A DNA stretch of 64,000 nt from CAYFKJ01 sp964343605 (GCA_964343605.1 CAYFKJ010000002.1:1-64000); one strand, 5' to 3'. Positions 1 to 9,598 are shown, numbered from the stretch's first letter. The notes: a model not told the origin generated them from the sequence alone. Made by a program: numbers and translations.

Positions 1-467
1 GCATGGAGGTCAGCCAGTTCACCTATTTCCAGCAGGTCGGCGGCTTCGACTGCAATCCCGTGTCGGGCGAGATTACCTACGGGCTGGAACGCCTGGCCAT
101 GTACGTCCAAGGTGTCGAGAACGTCTATGACCTCGACTGGAACGGCGCCGGTGTCAAGTACGGCGACGTCTATCTGCAGAACGAACAGGAATTCTCGGCC
201 TACAATTTCGAGCACGCCGACACCGACCGCCTGTTGCGACATTTCGAGGATGCCGAGGCGGAATGCGCCGTGGCGCTCGGTGCCAAGCTGGCGCTGCCCG
301 CCTACGACCAATGCCTCAAGGCCAGCCACATCTTCAATCTGCTCGACGCCCGGGGCGTCATCAGCGTCACGGAACGCGCGGCCTACATCGCCCGCGTGCG
401 GGCACTGGCCAAGGGTTGTTGCGAATCCTGGCTTGCGAGCCAGGGTGAGGATGCGGCGGATGGCTGA
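1..467 (+). CDS. glyQ: glycyl-tRNA synthetase alpha subunit (3' part; start lies upstream of the window)
   Basis: This is the C-terminal part of the alpha chain of the bacterial heterotetrameric glycyl-tRNA synthetase, which charges tRNA-Gly. The codon frame begins at base 3 and 154 codons are visible. The conserved GlyQ signatures FTYFQQVGG and GEITYGLERLAMY (class II aminoacyl-tRNA synthetase catalytic core) lie at the very start, so the methionine at base 3 is internal and the true start is off the window. The TGA stop at 465-467 overlaps the glyS start, the usual translationally coupled arrangement. Family assignment is essentially certain. Confidence 0.97.
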   Translation, partial: MEVSQFTYFQQVGGFDCNPVSGEITYGLERLAMYVQGVENVYDLDWNGAGVKYGDVYLQNEQEFSAYNFEHADTDRLLRHFEDAEAECAVALGAKLALPAYDQCLKASHIFNLLDARGVISVTERAAYIARVRALAKGCCESWLASQGEDAADG

Positions 468-2568
468 ATTTCTCCTCGAACTGCTGTCGGAGGAAATCCC
501 CGCTCGCATGCAAAACCGGGCGGCGGACGATATAAAGCGACTGATCTGCGATGGGTTGAAGGACGCCGGGCTGGAATTCGAGACCGCCGAGGCCTATGCC
601 ACACCGCGTCGCCTGGCGCTGGTAATCGATGGCTTGCCGCTGGAGCAGCCCGGTGTCCGCGAGGAACGCAAGGGCCCCAAGGCGGACGCGCCGGACAAAG
701 CCATTGACGGCTTCCTGCGCTCCGTCGGCCTCAGCCGAGATCAACTTGAGGAACGCGAAACACCCAAGGGCAACGTGCTGTTCGCGGTGATCGACAAGAA
801 GGGCAGCGCCACCACGGACGTCCTCAGTGAAGTTGTGGGTGCCGCACTCAATGCCTTGCCCTGGCCCAAGTCGATGAAATGGGGCAGCGGTGCGACGCGG
901 TGGGTTCGACCCTTGCATAGTCTGCTGGCGCTGTTCGACGGAGCCGTCGTACCGTTGGAATTTGCCGGGCTTGCCTCCGCCGAGCGTTCAAGCGGGCACC
1001 GCTTCCATTCACCTAAGGCCTTCACGGTCGAGAATTTTGCCGACTACCGGGAAAAGCTGTTCGAAGCCAAGGTTCTGCTGGAGGCTGCGGAGCGCCGCGA
1101 TCTCGTTCGTGCAGGTGCCGACAAACTCGCTGCAGCGGAAGGTCTCACGGTCAAGGCCGATGACGCTTTGTTGACCGAGGTTGCCGGTCTGGTGGAATGG
1201 CCGGTGCCGCTGATGGGCGCCATCGACGCGGAATTCATGGAACTGCCGCACGAGGTGCTGACCGCCTCCATGCGGGCGCACCAGAAATATTTTTCGCTGG
1301 AAGACGGGGACGGTAACCTCGCCCCGCGCTTCATCGTCGTCGCCAACCTGGAAGCGACGGATAACGGCGAGGCCGTGACGGCGGGTAACGAACGTGTCCT
1401 GCGGGCGCGCCTCGCCGATGCCAAATTCTTCTGGGACCAGGACCGCAAGACGCCCCTCGACACCCGGCTGCCGGCGCTGGAGAAGATCATCTTTCACGCC
1501 AAACTCGGCACGTTGGCTGAACGCGTCAACCGCGTCCACGATCTGGCGGGCGGCCTGATCAACGACGCCGTGGCCAAGGCGGCCGGCGCCAGCGCCCCGG
1601 AAACCGGCGTACTGGCCGACAAGGCGCGCAAGGCGGCAAAACTCGCCAAGGCCGATCTCGCCACCGGTATGGTCGGCGAGTTTCCCGAGTTGCAGGGAAC
1701 CATGGGGCGCTACTACGCCCTGGCCGACAGCGAACCGGCCGACGTGGCCGAGGCCATCGCCGAGCACTATTCGCCGCTCGGTCCCAACGACGCCTGCCCC
1801 AGCGCACCGGTCAGCGTTGCCGTGGCGTTGGCTGACAAGCTCGACACGCTGGTCGGCTTCTTCGCCATCGACGAAAAACCGACGGGCTCCAAGGATCCCT
1901 TTGCCCTGCGCCGCGCCGCGCTCGGCGTGATCCGGCTGATCTTGCAAAACGACATTCGTCTATCGCTGCGCGACGCCATCGCGCAGTCGTTCGAATACTA
2001 CGCCAACGAAGTGCCGGAAACGGTCGACGTGGGCGAGGTTAGCGATGCCTTGATGGCCTTCGTTGCCGACCGCCTTAAGGTCCACCTCCGCGAGGAAGGC
2101 GTGCGCCACGACCACATCGACGCCGTTTTCGCTCTTTCGGGCGAGGACGATCTGGTGCGGCTGGTGGCTCGCGTCCGGGCCTTGGGCAAGTTCCTTTCCG
2201 GCGACGACGGCGCCAACCTGTTGGCCGCCTACAAGCGGGCCACCAACATCGTGCGCATTGAGGAAAAGAAGGACGAGGCGAGCTATGCCGGTTCGGCTGA
2301 TGCCGGATTGCTGACGGCGGTGGAAGAAAAACGCCTGCACGACGGCCTTGCGCAAAGCGGCGACGAGATTGCCACCGCCATCGGCCGGGAGGATTTCGCC
2401 GCCGCCATGGCGGCGCTGGCCAAACTGCGCGGCCCGGTCGACGACTTCTTCGACGAGGTCACGGTCAATGCCGAAGAGGTCGATCTCCGCCGCAACCGGT
2501 TGTTCCTGTTGTCGCAGATCAGAACGGCGCTGGGGGCCGTCGCGGACTTCTCCAAAATTGAAGGATAA
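460..2568 (+). CDS. glyS: glycyl-tRNA synthetase beta subunit
   Basis: The beta chain (702 aa) partners GlyQ for tRNA-Gly recognition. The N-terminus MAEFLLELLSEEIPARM is the standard GlyS opening, which favours the ATG at 460 over an in-frame ATG at 451 that would sit directly against the GAGG at 447-450. The start at 460 is 9 nt from that GAGG and overlaps the glyQ stop by 8 bp. An HD-like segment (HAKLGTLAERVNRVHDLA) follows at about residues 345-365, and a helical anticodon-binding region ends in the typical NRLFLLSQIR tail. Length is normal for the family, and ppdK begins 1 nt after the stop. Confidence 0.97.
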   Translation: MAEFLLELLSEEIPARMQNRAADDIKRLICDGLKDAGLEFETAEAYATPRRLALVIDGLPLEQPGVREERKGPKADAPDKAIDGFLRSVGLSRDQLEERETPKGNVLFAVIDKKGSATTDVLSEVVGAALNALPWPKSMKWGSGATRWVRPLHSLLALFDGAVVPLEFAGLASAERSSGHRFHSPKAFTVENFADYREKLFEAKVLLEAAERRDLVRAGADKLAAAEGLTVKADDALLTEVAGLVEWPVPLMGAIDAEFMELPHEVLTASMRAHQKYFSLEDGDGNLAPRFIVVANLEATDNGEAVTAGNERVLRARLADAKFFWDQDRKTPLDTRLPALEKIIFHAKLGTLAERVNRVHDLAGGLINDAVAKAAGASAPETGVLADKARKAAKLAKADLATGMVGEFPELQGTMGRYYALADSEPADVAEAIAEHYSPLGPNDACPSAPVSVAVALADKLDTLVGFFAIDEKPTGSKDPFALRRAALGVIRLILQNDIRLSLRDAIAQSFEYYANEVPETVDVGEVSDALMAFVADRLKVHLREEGVRHDHIDAVFALSGEDDLVRLVARVRALGKFLSGDDGANLLAAYKRATNIVRIEEKKDEASYAGSADAGLLTAVEEKRLHDGLAQSGDEIATAIGREDFAAAMAALAKLRGPVDDFFDEVTVNAEEVDLRRNRLFLLSQIRTALGAVADFSKIEG

Positions 2569-2569
2569 T

Positions 2570-5254
2570 ATGCGTATGACTCAGTGGGTCTATTCATTCG
2601 GCGACGGCAAGGCCGACGGCAGCGCCGAGATGCGCAATCTCTTGGGCGGCAAGGGCGCCAACCTGGCGGAAATGTCCAGCCTCGGATTGCCCGTCCCGCC
2701 CGGTTTTACCGTGACGACTGAGCTCTGCACCTGGTTCTACGACAACGACCGCAGCTATCCCGACGAGCTTTCAGCGCAGGTCGAGGCCGCCATGGCCGCT
2801 ATCGAGGAAACGGTCGGCGCAAAGTTCGGGGATTCCAAGGATCCCTTGCTGGTTTCCGTCCGTTCCGGCGCCCGGGCCTCCATGCCCGGCATGATGGACA
2901 CGGTTCTCAACCTGGGCCTCAACGACGAGACCGTCGAAGGGCTGGCAGCCAAAAGCGGCGATGCCCGTTTCGCCTACGACTCATACCGGCGTTTCATCCA
3001 GATGTACTCGGACGTGGTGCTTGAGGTGGATCACTACCATTTCGAGGAAATCCTCGAGATCCACAAGGAAGGCAAGGCGATCACGCTGGATACCGACCTC
3101 GACGCCGAGGACTGGAAGACCATCGTTGCGGCGTACAAGGAGAAGGTCGCGGACGAACTGGGCGAACCCTTCCCGCAGGATCCGACGGCCCAACTCTGGG
3201 GCGCGGTCGGTGCGGTCTTCGGCTCCTGGATGAACCGCCGCGCCATCACCTACCGCCGGCTCAACGACATCCCGGCGTCCTGGGGCACGGCGGTCAACGT
3301 GCAGGCCATGGTGTTCGGCAACATGGGCGAGGACTGCGCCACCGGCGTCGCCTTTACGCGCGATCCTTCCACCGGCAGCGCCGAGTTTTACGGCGAATAC
3401 CTGATCAACGCCCAAGGCGAGGACGTGGTGGCGGGCATCCGCACGCCGCAGCACCTCACCGTCAAGGCCAAAGCGGCCAACGGTTCCAAGCTGCCGGCGA
3501 TGGAAGAGATCATGCCGGAGGTCTACGGCCAGCTCGTCGAGGTTTACCAAAACCTCGAAGCCCATTACCGCGACATGCAGGACATCGAGTTCACGGTCCA
3601 GCAGGGCAAGCTTTGGATGCTGCAGACGCGCTCGGGCAAACGCACGGCCAAGGCGGCGCTGAAAATCGCCGTCGACATGGCCAACGAAGGTCTGATCAGC
3701 CATGAAGAAGCCGTCTGCCGCATCGACGCCAATTCGCTCGACCAGCTTTTGCACCCCACTCTCGATCCGGACGCCGAGCGGGATGTGTTGACCAAGGGTT
3801 TGCCGGCCTCGCCGGGTGCGGCCTCCGGCCAGGTGGTCTTCAACGCCGACGAAGCCGAACAGGAAGCCGCCGCCGGCAAATCCGTCATCCTGGTGCGGGT
3901 CGAAACCAGTCCTGAGGACATCCACGGCATGCACGCGGCGCAAGGCATCCTCACCAGCCGGGGCGGCATGACCAGCCACGCCGCCGTGGTGGCGCGCGGT
4001 ATGGGCCGGCCCTGCGTCTCCGGCGCCGGCGCGGTGACGATCGACTACGGCCAGAGCCTGATGACGGTGGCTGGCCGCACGGTCAAGCGCGGCGATGTTA
4101 TTACGATAGACGGCGCCAGCGGCACGGTGATGATGGGCCAGGTACCCACGGTGCAACCGGAGCTTTCGGGAGATTTTGCCGAACTGATGGTGTGGGCCGA
4201 CGAGGCCCGAAGCTTGAACGTGCGCACCAATGCCGAAACGCCGGAGGACAGCAAGGTTGCCCGCAGCTTCGGCGCCGAGGGCATCGGTCTTTGCCGCACG
4301 GAGCACATGTTCTTCGATGCCGAGCGCATCATCGCCGTGCGCGAGATGATCCTGGCCGAGGACGAGGAGGGCCGCCGCCAAGCCCTCGACAAGTTGCTGC
4401 CCATGCAGCGCCGGGACTTCATCGACATCTTCAAGATCATGAAGGGGCTACCGGTGACGATCCGCCTGCTGGATCCGCCGCTGCATGAATTCCTGCCTCA
4501 CACGGAGGGCGAAATCGCCGAGGTCGCTGAAGCCGCCGGTGTCGACGCCAAGCACCTGGGCCTCAGGGTCAAGGAACTGGCCGAGAGCAATCCCATGCTG
4601 GGGCACCGCGGCTGCCGTCTCGGCATCTCGTACCCGGAGATTTACGAGATGCAGGCCCGCGCGATCTTCGAAGCGGCCTTGGAAGTCGGCCGCGAGGCCG
4701 GCGAGACGGTGGTGCCGGAGGTTATGGTGCCGCTGGTGGCGACGCGAAAGGAACTGGAAATCCTGAAAGACAAGATCGCCGGCGTAGCCGAAGCCGTGGC
4801 GGCGGAGCATGGCGCGCCGCCCGAATACCTGATCGGCACCATGATCGAGCTGCCGCGCGCCGCCTTGCGCGCCGGCGAGATTGCCGAGGTGGCGGAGTTC
4901 TTCAGCTTCGGCACCAATGACCTGACGCAGACGACCTTCGGCATCAGCCGCGACGATAGCGCCCGTTTTCTGGAAGACTACCAAAACCAGGGTATCTTCG
5001 AGGTCGACCCCTTCGTCTCCATCGACCGCGACGGCGTCGGCGAGCTGGTGGAATTGGCGGCAGAGCGCGGGAGGGCGACGCAGGCGGACCTGAAGCTCGG
5101 CATTTGCGGCGAACACGGCGGCGATCCGGCTTCGGTGGCGTTCTGCCATGGCGCGGGTCTGGACTACGTCTCCTGTTCGCCGTACCGCGTGCCCATCGCA
5201 CGCCTCGCCGCCGCCCAGGCCGCCATCCAGGGCGAGGTCAAGGGCGGCGACTGA
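2570..5254 (+). CDS. ppdK: pyruvate, phosphate dikinase
   Basis: This enzyme interconverts pyruvate + ATP + Pi and phosphoenolpyruvate + AMP + PPi. The protein is 894 aa, the usual PPDK size. It has an ATP-grasp N-terminal domain (VYSFGDGKADG, LLGGKGANLAEM), the phosphohistidine swivelling domain with GGMTSHAAVVARGMG (His470) and a PEP/pyruvate TIM-barrel ending in GICGEHGGDP with the catalytic Cys846. The AAGGA at 2561-2565 is 4 nt before the ATG at 2570 and 10 nt before a second in-frame ATG at 2576, so the start is uncertain by two codons. It follows glyS by 1 nt, indicating an operon with the glycyl-tRNA synthetase genes. Confidence 0.97.
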   Translation: MRMTQWVYSFGDGKADGSAEMRNLLGGKGANLAEMSSLGLPVPPGFTVTTELCTWFYDNDRSYPDELSAQVEAAMAAIEETVGAKFGDSKDPLLVSVRSGARASMPGMMDTVLNLGLNDETVEGLAAKSGDARFAYDSYRRFIQMYSDVVLEVDHYHFEEILEIHKEGKAITLDTDLDAEDWKTIVAAYKEKVADELGEPFPQDPTAQLWGAVGAVFGSWMNRRAITYRRLNDIPASWGTAVNVQAMVFGNMGEDCATGVAFTRDPSTGSAEFYGEYLINAQGEDVVAGIRTPQHLTVKAKAANGSKLPAMEEIMPEVYGQLVEVYQNLEAHYRDMQDIEFTVQQGKLWMLQTRSGKRTAKAALKIAVDMANEGLISHEEAVCRIDANSLDQLLHPTLDPDAERDVLTKGLPASPGAASGQVVFNADEAEQEAAAGKSVILVRVETSPEDIHGMHAAQGILTSRGGMTSHAAVVARGMGRPCVSGAGAVTIDYGQSLMTVAGRTVKRGDVITIDGASGTVMMGQVPTVQPELSGDFAELMVWADEARSLNVRTNAETPEDSKVARSFGAEGIGLCRTEHMFFDAERIIAVREMILAEDEEGRRQALDKLLPMQRRDFIDIFKIMKGLPVTIRLLDPPLHEFLPHTEGEIAEVAEAAGVDAKHLGLRVKELAESNPMLGHRGCRLGISYPEIYEMQARAIFEAALEVGREAGETVVPEVMVPLVATRKELEILKDKIAGVAEAVAAEHGAPPEYLIGTMIELPRAALRAGEIAEVAEFFSFGTNDLTQTTFGISRDDSARFLEDYQNQGIFEVDPFVSIDRDGVGELVELAAERGRATQADLKLGICGEHGGDPASVAFCHGAGLDYVSCSPYRVPIARLAAAQAAIQGEVKGGD

Positions 5255-5281
5255 CGGTCCCTATTGGTCGAGGTTGGTGAC

Positions 5282-6328
5282 ATGGAGTTCAAGCGTAACC
5301 GGAAGCAGACCCGTTTCCACGATCCCCGCAACGGCATGGAACTCACCGATGTGGAAAGCGAAATCCGCATCGATCCGCTGACCGGCGAATCGGGGCGCAT
5401 TTGCCATTTCGCCCTGGCTGCGCTCCCCCCCGTCGATACCTCCGAACTTGCCGAAGCGACCAAGGCGAACTGCCCCTTCTGTCCGGAATCCGTCCACACC
5501 GTGACGCCGCGTTACCCTGACGAATTCATCCCTGGCGGCCGCATGGAGCATGGCGGCGCCGTTCTCTTTCCCAACATGTTCCCCTACGACGACGATTCAG
5601 CCATCACCGTCGTCACGCCTGAACACACGTTGCCTGCGGACGACATGCCGGTGGAGCCGGTGATCGACGCCATGACGCTGGCGCGCAAGTTCCTGTTGCG
5701 CATCGAAGACGATTTCGACGCGAACACCCCGCCGTCCTACCCGCTGGTCAACTGGAACCACATGCCGCCGTCCGGGGGCTCGCAATGGCACCCGCACATG
5801 CAGGTGATCCACACGCGCACCCCGACCAACCGCCAGCGCCGCCTGCTGACGGCGGAGGCCGCCTGGCACGCCGAGCACGGCAACGCCTATCTGATCGATC
5901 TGGTCGCCGAGGAGAAGGCGTCGGGCGATCGCTGGATCGCGCAATCGGAAAGCGGTTCCGTGGCGTGGCTGGCGCCGTTCATTCCCACCGGCATGCTGGG
6001 CGACTGCATGGCGGTTTTCCCCGAACGCGGGCGCTTCAGCCAACTGGACGACACCGATATCGCGGAATTCGCCGACGGCCTGCGCCGGGCCCTGAAAGGC
6101 TTTTCGACGAAGGGCCTTTGGAGCTTCAGCCTGGTGTTCTATTCCGCGGCGGCGTCCGGCGACGTCGGTCCACACCGCCTTTTCGCCCAATTGGTGCCGC
6201 GCTTCTACGTCAATCCCGTGACGCATTCGCCGGACGTGTCGTTCCTGCAGTTGATGATGCAGGAATGCATCGCCATGACGTACCCGGAGGAAACGGCGGC
6301 GCTGCTGCGCGACAACTGGGGCGCGTAA
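5282..6328 (+). CDS. GalT-like (HIT superfamily) nucleotidylyltransferase
   Basis: A 348-aa protein resembling galactose-1-phosphate uridylyltransferases. A zinc-knuckle-like CPFC lies at residues 64-67, and the active-site signature His-Pro-His-Met-Gln at 170-174 fits the HPHxQ motif, whose second His forms the nucleotidyl-enzyme intermediate and whose Gln replaces the third His of HIT hydrolases. The ATG at 5282 is preferred to an upstream TTG at 5264 because GAGG (5270-5273) lies 8 nt upstream of it. No sugar-metabolism genes flank it; it follows ppdK by 27 nt and may be cotranscribed. The sugar or other substrate cannot be told from sequence, so I give no gene symbol. Confidence 0.75.
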   Translation: MEFKRNRKQTRFHDPRNGMELTDVESEIRIDPLTGESGRICHFALAALPPVDTSELAEATKANCPFCPESVHTVTPRYPDEFIPGGRMEHGGAVLFPNMFPYDDDSAITVVTPEHTLPADDMPVEPVIDAMTLARKFLLRIEDDFDANTPPSYPLVNWNHMPPSGGSQWHPHMQVIHTRTPTNRQRRLLTAEAAWHAEHGNAYLIDLVAEEKASGDRWIAQSESGSVAWLAPFIPTGMLGDCMAVFPERGRFSQLDDTDIAEFADGLRRALKGFSTKGLWSFSLVFYSAAASGDVGPHRLFAQLVPRFYVNPVTHSPDVSFLQLMMQECIAMTYPEETAALLRDNWGA

Positions 6329-6421
6329 CCCGCCTGCCAAAGCCTACCTGCGGGAAATAATGAAGTATGCTATTATCCTGACAGGCGATCTGACGCCTCC
6401 GGCTGGGGGAGGGTTTGTCGC

Positions 6422-7786
6422 GTGTCAAAATCATTCATATTGGTCCTGCTCGGGTTCGTGTTCTGCGTCACAGCGATGACGCCACGGCCCGTTGCGGCAA
6501 TTCAGCTCGGCGCAAACTGCCAGAGCGTTTTTCGGGACTTCAAGAATTGGTCGGCAAACCCGAAGGTGTTCGCCTACGCCCATCTGAGCATGCGCATGTA
6601 CGTCTGCCGGTACGGCCGCGGCGAGGCGACTGTTTTAGAGGAGTGCAATCGCCGGGCGGCGAAGTACGGTCTCAAGTGCCGAGTCTATGCTCGCTCGGCG
6701 CCCGGCGGCGGCGTCAAGGTCGTCTGGGACGAGGAGGACCCCAAGGCCATCAATTCGGCGTTTCTTGCCGGTCGGCCCGATACCGCGCTCTGCCGCACCG
6801 CCGCAGCCAACGGCAACGCCGAATGGTGGAAGGGACCGCTTCGTTCGCGGTACGTAGCCGAGCTCAAACGCCGCGACATAACGAAGGAGGACTGCGACGC
6901 GATCCTCAACCCGCCGCCCAAGGTGAAGGCTCAGGTTGCCGCCGTCGCGTCGACGACCGATCCCCCGATGACTGTCGAGACCTCCAAGGCGTCGAAGGCG
7001 CTGCGCAAGAAACACAAACATGCCGTGGCCGTCATCATCGGCAACAGGAAGTATCAGGACGGGGTGCCGGAGGTCCTGTTTGCTCACAACGATGCCAACG
7101 CCATGCGGACGTATCTGATCCATTCCCTGGGCTACAGGCCGGGCAACGTCATCGACCTTCGTGATGCCACCCAGTCCAAGCTCATCGGCGTCTTCGGCTC
7201 CAAGGACAACCACAAGGGCAAGCTTTACAGCTATGTGCGACCGGGCAAGTCCGACGTCACGATCTTCTATTCGGGTCACGGCGCGCCGGGGCTCAACGAC
7301 CGCAAGGGTTATTTGCTGCCGGTGGACGCCGATCCCAATCTGATCGAGCTGAACGGCTATCCCATCGATTTGCTGCTCGGCAACGTCGCCAAGATCAACA
7401 CGAGGTCGACGACGGTGTACATGGACGCCTGCTTCAGCGGCGACAGTCCCAAGGGCATGATCGTGAGGGCGGTATCGGGGATATCTGTTACTCCGCGGCT
7501 GCCTGCGGCAAGTCAAAGCATGACGGTGATCACCGCGGCCCAGGGTAGCCAGTTTGCCAGTTGGGACGAGGAGGCGAAGCTGGGTCTCTTCACCGGACAC
7601 CTTTTGAAGGCGCTGTCCGGCACGGCTGACGAGGAAGATTACGGCAACGGCGACGGCAAACTTACGCTGGCCGAGGTCCAGGCCTACCTCGACGATGAAA
7701 TGACCTATCAGGCGCGGCGGCGCTACAACCGCGACCAGGTGGTTTCCGTCCAGGGCACGCCTGAAACGGTATTGGCCGGTGAATAG
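6422..7786 (+). CDS. secreted caspase-like (metacaspase/peptidase C14) protein 1
   Basis: A 454-aa exported protein. It has a hydrophobic signal peptide with a likely cleavage after VAA (residue 26), then a Cys-containing domain (about 27-105) ending CRVYA...VVW. One two-cysteine module follows (about 115-162, LC...AELKRR...DC). The caspase-like p20 fold (about 195-365) carries the catalytic dyad His286 in YSGHG and Cys337 in DACFSG. Near the C-terminus, YGNGDGKLTLAE (407-418) looks like an EF-hand calcium loop lacking the first acidic ligand. GTG is the start, 8 nt after a strong GGGGGAGGG. A close paralogue begins 29 nt after the stop. Peptidase family is clear; substrate and biological role are unknown. 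Confidence 0.88.
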   Translation: MSKSFILVLLGFVFCVTAMTPRPVAAIQLGANCQSVFRDFKNWSANPKVFAYAHLSMRMYVCRYGRGEATVLEECNRRAAKYGLKCRVYARSAPGGGVKVVWDEEDPKAINSAFLAGRPDTALCRTAAANGNAEWWKGPLRSRYVAELKRRDITKEDCDAILNPPPKVKAQVAAVASTTDPPMTVETSKASKALRKKHKHAVAVIIGNRKYQDGVPEVLFAHNDANAMRTYLIHSLGYRPGNVIDLRDATQSKLIGVFGSKDNHKGKLYSYVRPGKSDVTIFYSGHGAPGLNDRKGYLLPVDADPNLIELNGYPIDLLLGNVAKINTRSTTVYMDACFSGDSPKGMIVRAVSGISVTPRLPAASQSMTVITAAQGSQFASWDEEAKLGLFTGHLLKALSGTADEEDYGNGDGKLTLAEVQAYLDDEMTYQARRRYNRDQVVSVQGTPETVLAGE

Positions 7787-7815
7787 CCGCCGCAAGGAAT
7801 AAGAGGAAATCTCCG

Positions 7816-9396
7816 GTGTGGAATAGGTTGATCCTCATTTCGGTTGGCTTGGCCCTCTGCATATTGGGGTCGGTCCCAAAGCGCGCCGCCGCCATTGAAT
7901 TGGGCGCGAAATGCAAAACGACGTATGCGGATTTCGAGAGATGGTCCGAATACTACAAAGTGTTCGCCTATTCTCGTGAAGGCGCGCACGGCAGGTACGT
8001 ATGCACCTACCGTCGGGGCGAAATCGACGCCATCACGGCCTGCAATGCGGTCGCCTTGCCCCGTGGAATGCCGAAATGCCGCGTGTACGCGCGTTCACCG
8101 GTCAACGGAGGTATAGCCATCGTTTGGCGGGAGGAGGAAAAACCGGATCCGAAAACCGCAACCGTCGCGCCAGCCAACAGTTTCTTGGCGGATCGCCCCC
8201 TTTCCGCGCTCTGTCAGACGGCGGCACAGTCTGACGGCGCCGAATGGCGAAAAGGGGCATCAAAGTCGATCTATGTCGCCGAAATTATTCGCCGTGGCGG
8301 CAGCAGGAGGGATTGCGACAAGATTACGGGTGCCACCGCCATGGCGACAAACGTCGATCCCGTAACGGCACGCTACCTATCCGTCAGGCCGCTTTCGTTC
8401 CTTTGCGAAAACGCTGCGCGTAACGACAGCCAAGAGTGGCGGGATCCAACGGCGCCCTCCTCGATATTCGTGGCGGAGCTTATGAGACGCGGCATCAGCG
8501 AACAGCAGTGCCAGGTGGTCTTGGGCGGCGGGATTTTGATAAAGGGCGCCGATACGGCGACCGCACGCCCGGCCGAGCCGGTTAGCCGCCGCGCTTCCGC
8601 CGCCATGCGCAAGAAACACAAGCACGCGGTGGCCGTCATTATCGGCAACCGCAAATATCAGGACGGCGTTCCGGAGGTCTCGTTCGCCCACAACGACGCC
8701 AACGCCGTAAGCCGGTTCCTCATTCACTCGCTGGGCTACCGCAAGGGCAACATCATCGATCTGCGCGATGCGACCCAGTCCAAGCTCATGGCCGTTTTCG
8801 GCACGCGGGAAAATCACAAGGGCAAGCTTTTCAGTTACGTCCGACCCAACAAGTCCGACGTGACGATCTTCTATTCCGGCCACGGCGCGCCCGGCCTCAA
8901 CGACCGCAAGGGGTATCTTTTGCCGGTAGACGGCGATCCCAATCTGATCGAGTTCAACGGCTATTCCATCGATCTATTGTTGGAAAACGTCGCCAAGATC
9001 GAAACCCGCTCGACCATGGTCCTGATGGATGCCTGCTTCAGCGGCGACAGTCCCAAAGGCATGATCGTCCGGGCGGTCTCCGGCATCTCCGTGACGCCCC
9101 GGTTGCCTGTGGCCTCTACCGCCATGACGGTGATCACCGCAGCCCAAGGCAGCCAGTTCGCCAGTTGGGACGAGGATGCCAAGTTGGGCCTCTTCACAAA
9201 TCACCTATTGAAGGCCTTCAAGGGCGCGGCCGACGGCGAGGATTACGGAAACGGGGACGGCGTGGTCACCTTGGCGGAGGTCCGGGCCTATCTTGACGAC
9301 GAAATGACCTACCAGGCCAGGCGGCGCTACAACCGGGATCAGAACGCCTCCATCCAGGGCTCCCCCGACACCGTTTTGGTCGACAAACCGGAATAA
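7816..9396 (+). CDS. secreted caspase-like (metacaspase/peptidase C14) protein 2, with duplicated Cys module
   Basis: A 526-aa paralogue of the preceding gene. It has a signal peptide (cleavage after AAA, residue 26) and the same N-terminal Cys domain. There are then two copies of the module found once in the neighbour (about 123-170 and 187-235, each with LC...AE..RRG...C), which accounts for most of the extra length. The caspase domain keeps both catalytic residues, His356 in YSGHG and Cys407 in DACFSG, and the C-terminal NGDGVVTLAEV calcium-loop-like segment. The GTG start follows AAGAGGAAA (7801-7809). The two caspase domains are nearly identical over long stretches, so this is a local tandem duplication. 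Function is unknown. Confidence 0.88.
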   Translation: MWNRLILISVGLALCILGSVPKRAAAIELGAKCKTTYADFERWSEYYKVFAYSREGAHGRYVCTYRRGEIDAITACNAVALPRGMPKCRVYARSPVNGGIAIVWREEEKPDPKTATVAPANSFLADRPLSALCQTAAQSDGAEWRKGASKSIYVAEIIRRGGSRRDCDKITGATAMATNVDPVTARYLSVRPLSFLCENAARNDSQEWRDPTAPSSIFVAELMRRGISEQQCQVVLGGGILIKGADTATARPAEPVSRRASAAMRKKHKHAVAVIIGNRKYQDGVPEVSFAHNDANAVSRFLIHSLGYRKGNIIDLRDATQSKLMAVFGTRENHKGKLFSYVRPNKSDVTIFYSGHGAPGLNDRKGYLLPVDGDPNLIEFNGYSIDLLLENVAKIETRSTMVLMDACFSGDSPKGMIVRAVSGISVTPRLPVASTAMTVITAAQGSQFASWDEDAKLGLFTNHLLKAFKGAADGEDYGNGDGVVTLAEVRAYLDDEMTYQARRRYNRDQNASIQGSPDTVLVDKPE

Positions 9397-9598
9397 GTTG
9401 TCCTCACCCACAATCGACATATCTAATAGCTTTGGCGCCGACCTTTGGCGTTGTGAGCGGGTTGCCCAGCGGGTAGTCTTTTTTGAACGTGGCGTTCGAC
9501 ACGGGTATTCGTCGAATGCCGCTGGCAGGGCCGATCCTGGGGCGAGGGGCGGCTGTTATGAATATTTCGACGCGCTTTGAGCCTAGGTATCGACGCCC

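Noticed and set aside
2981..4381. A 466-codon minus-strand open frame opposite ppdK
   Set aside because: Same kind of GC-driven shadow; the plus strand carries complete PPDK motifs.
9397..9598. A 60-codon frame between the second caspase gene and the histidine kinase
   Set aside because: It has no recognisable motif and a poor start; the gap has only a short dyad (TTCGAC...GTCGAA) and is treated as promoter space.
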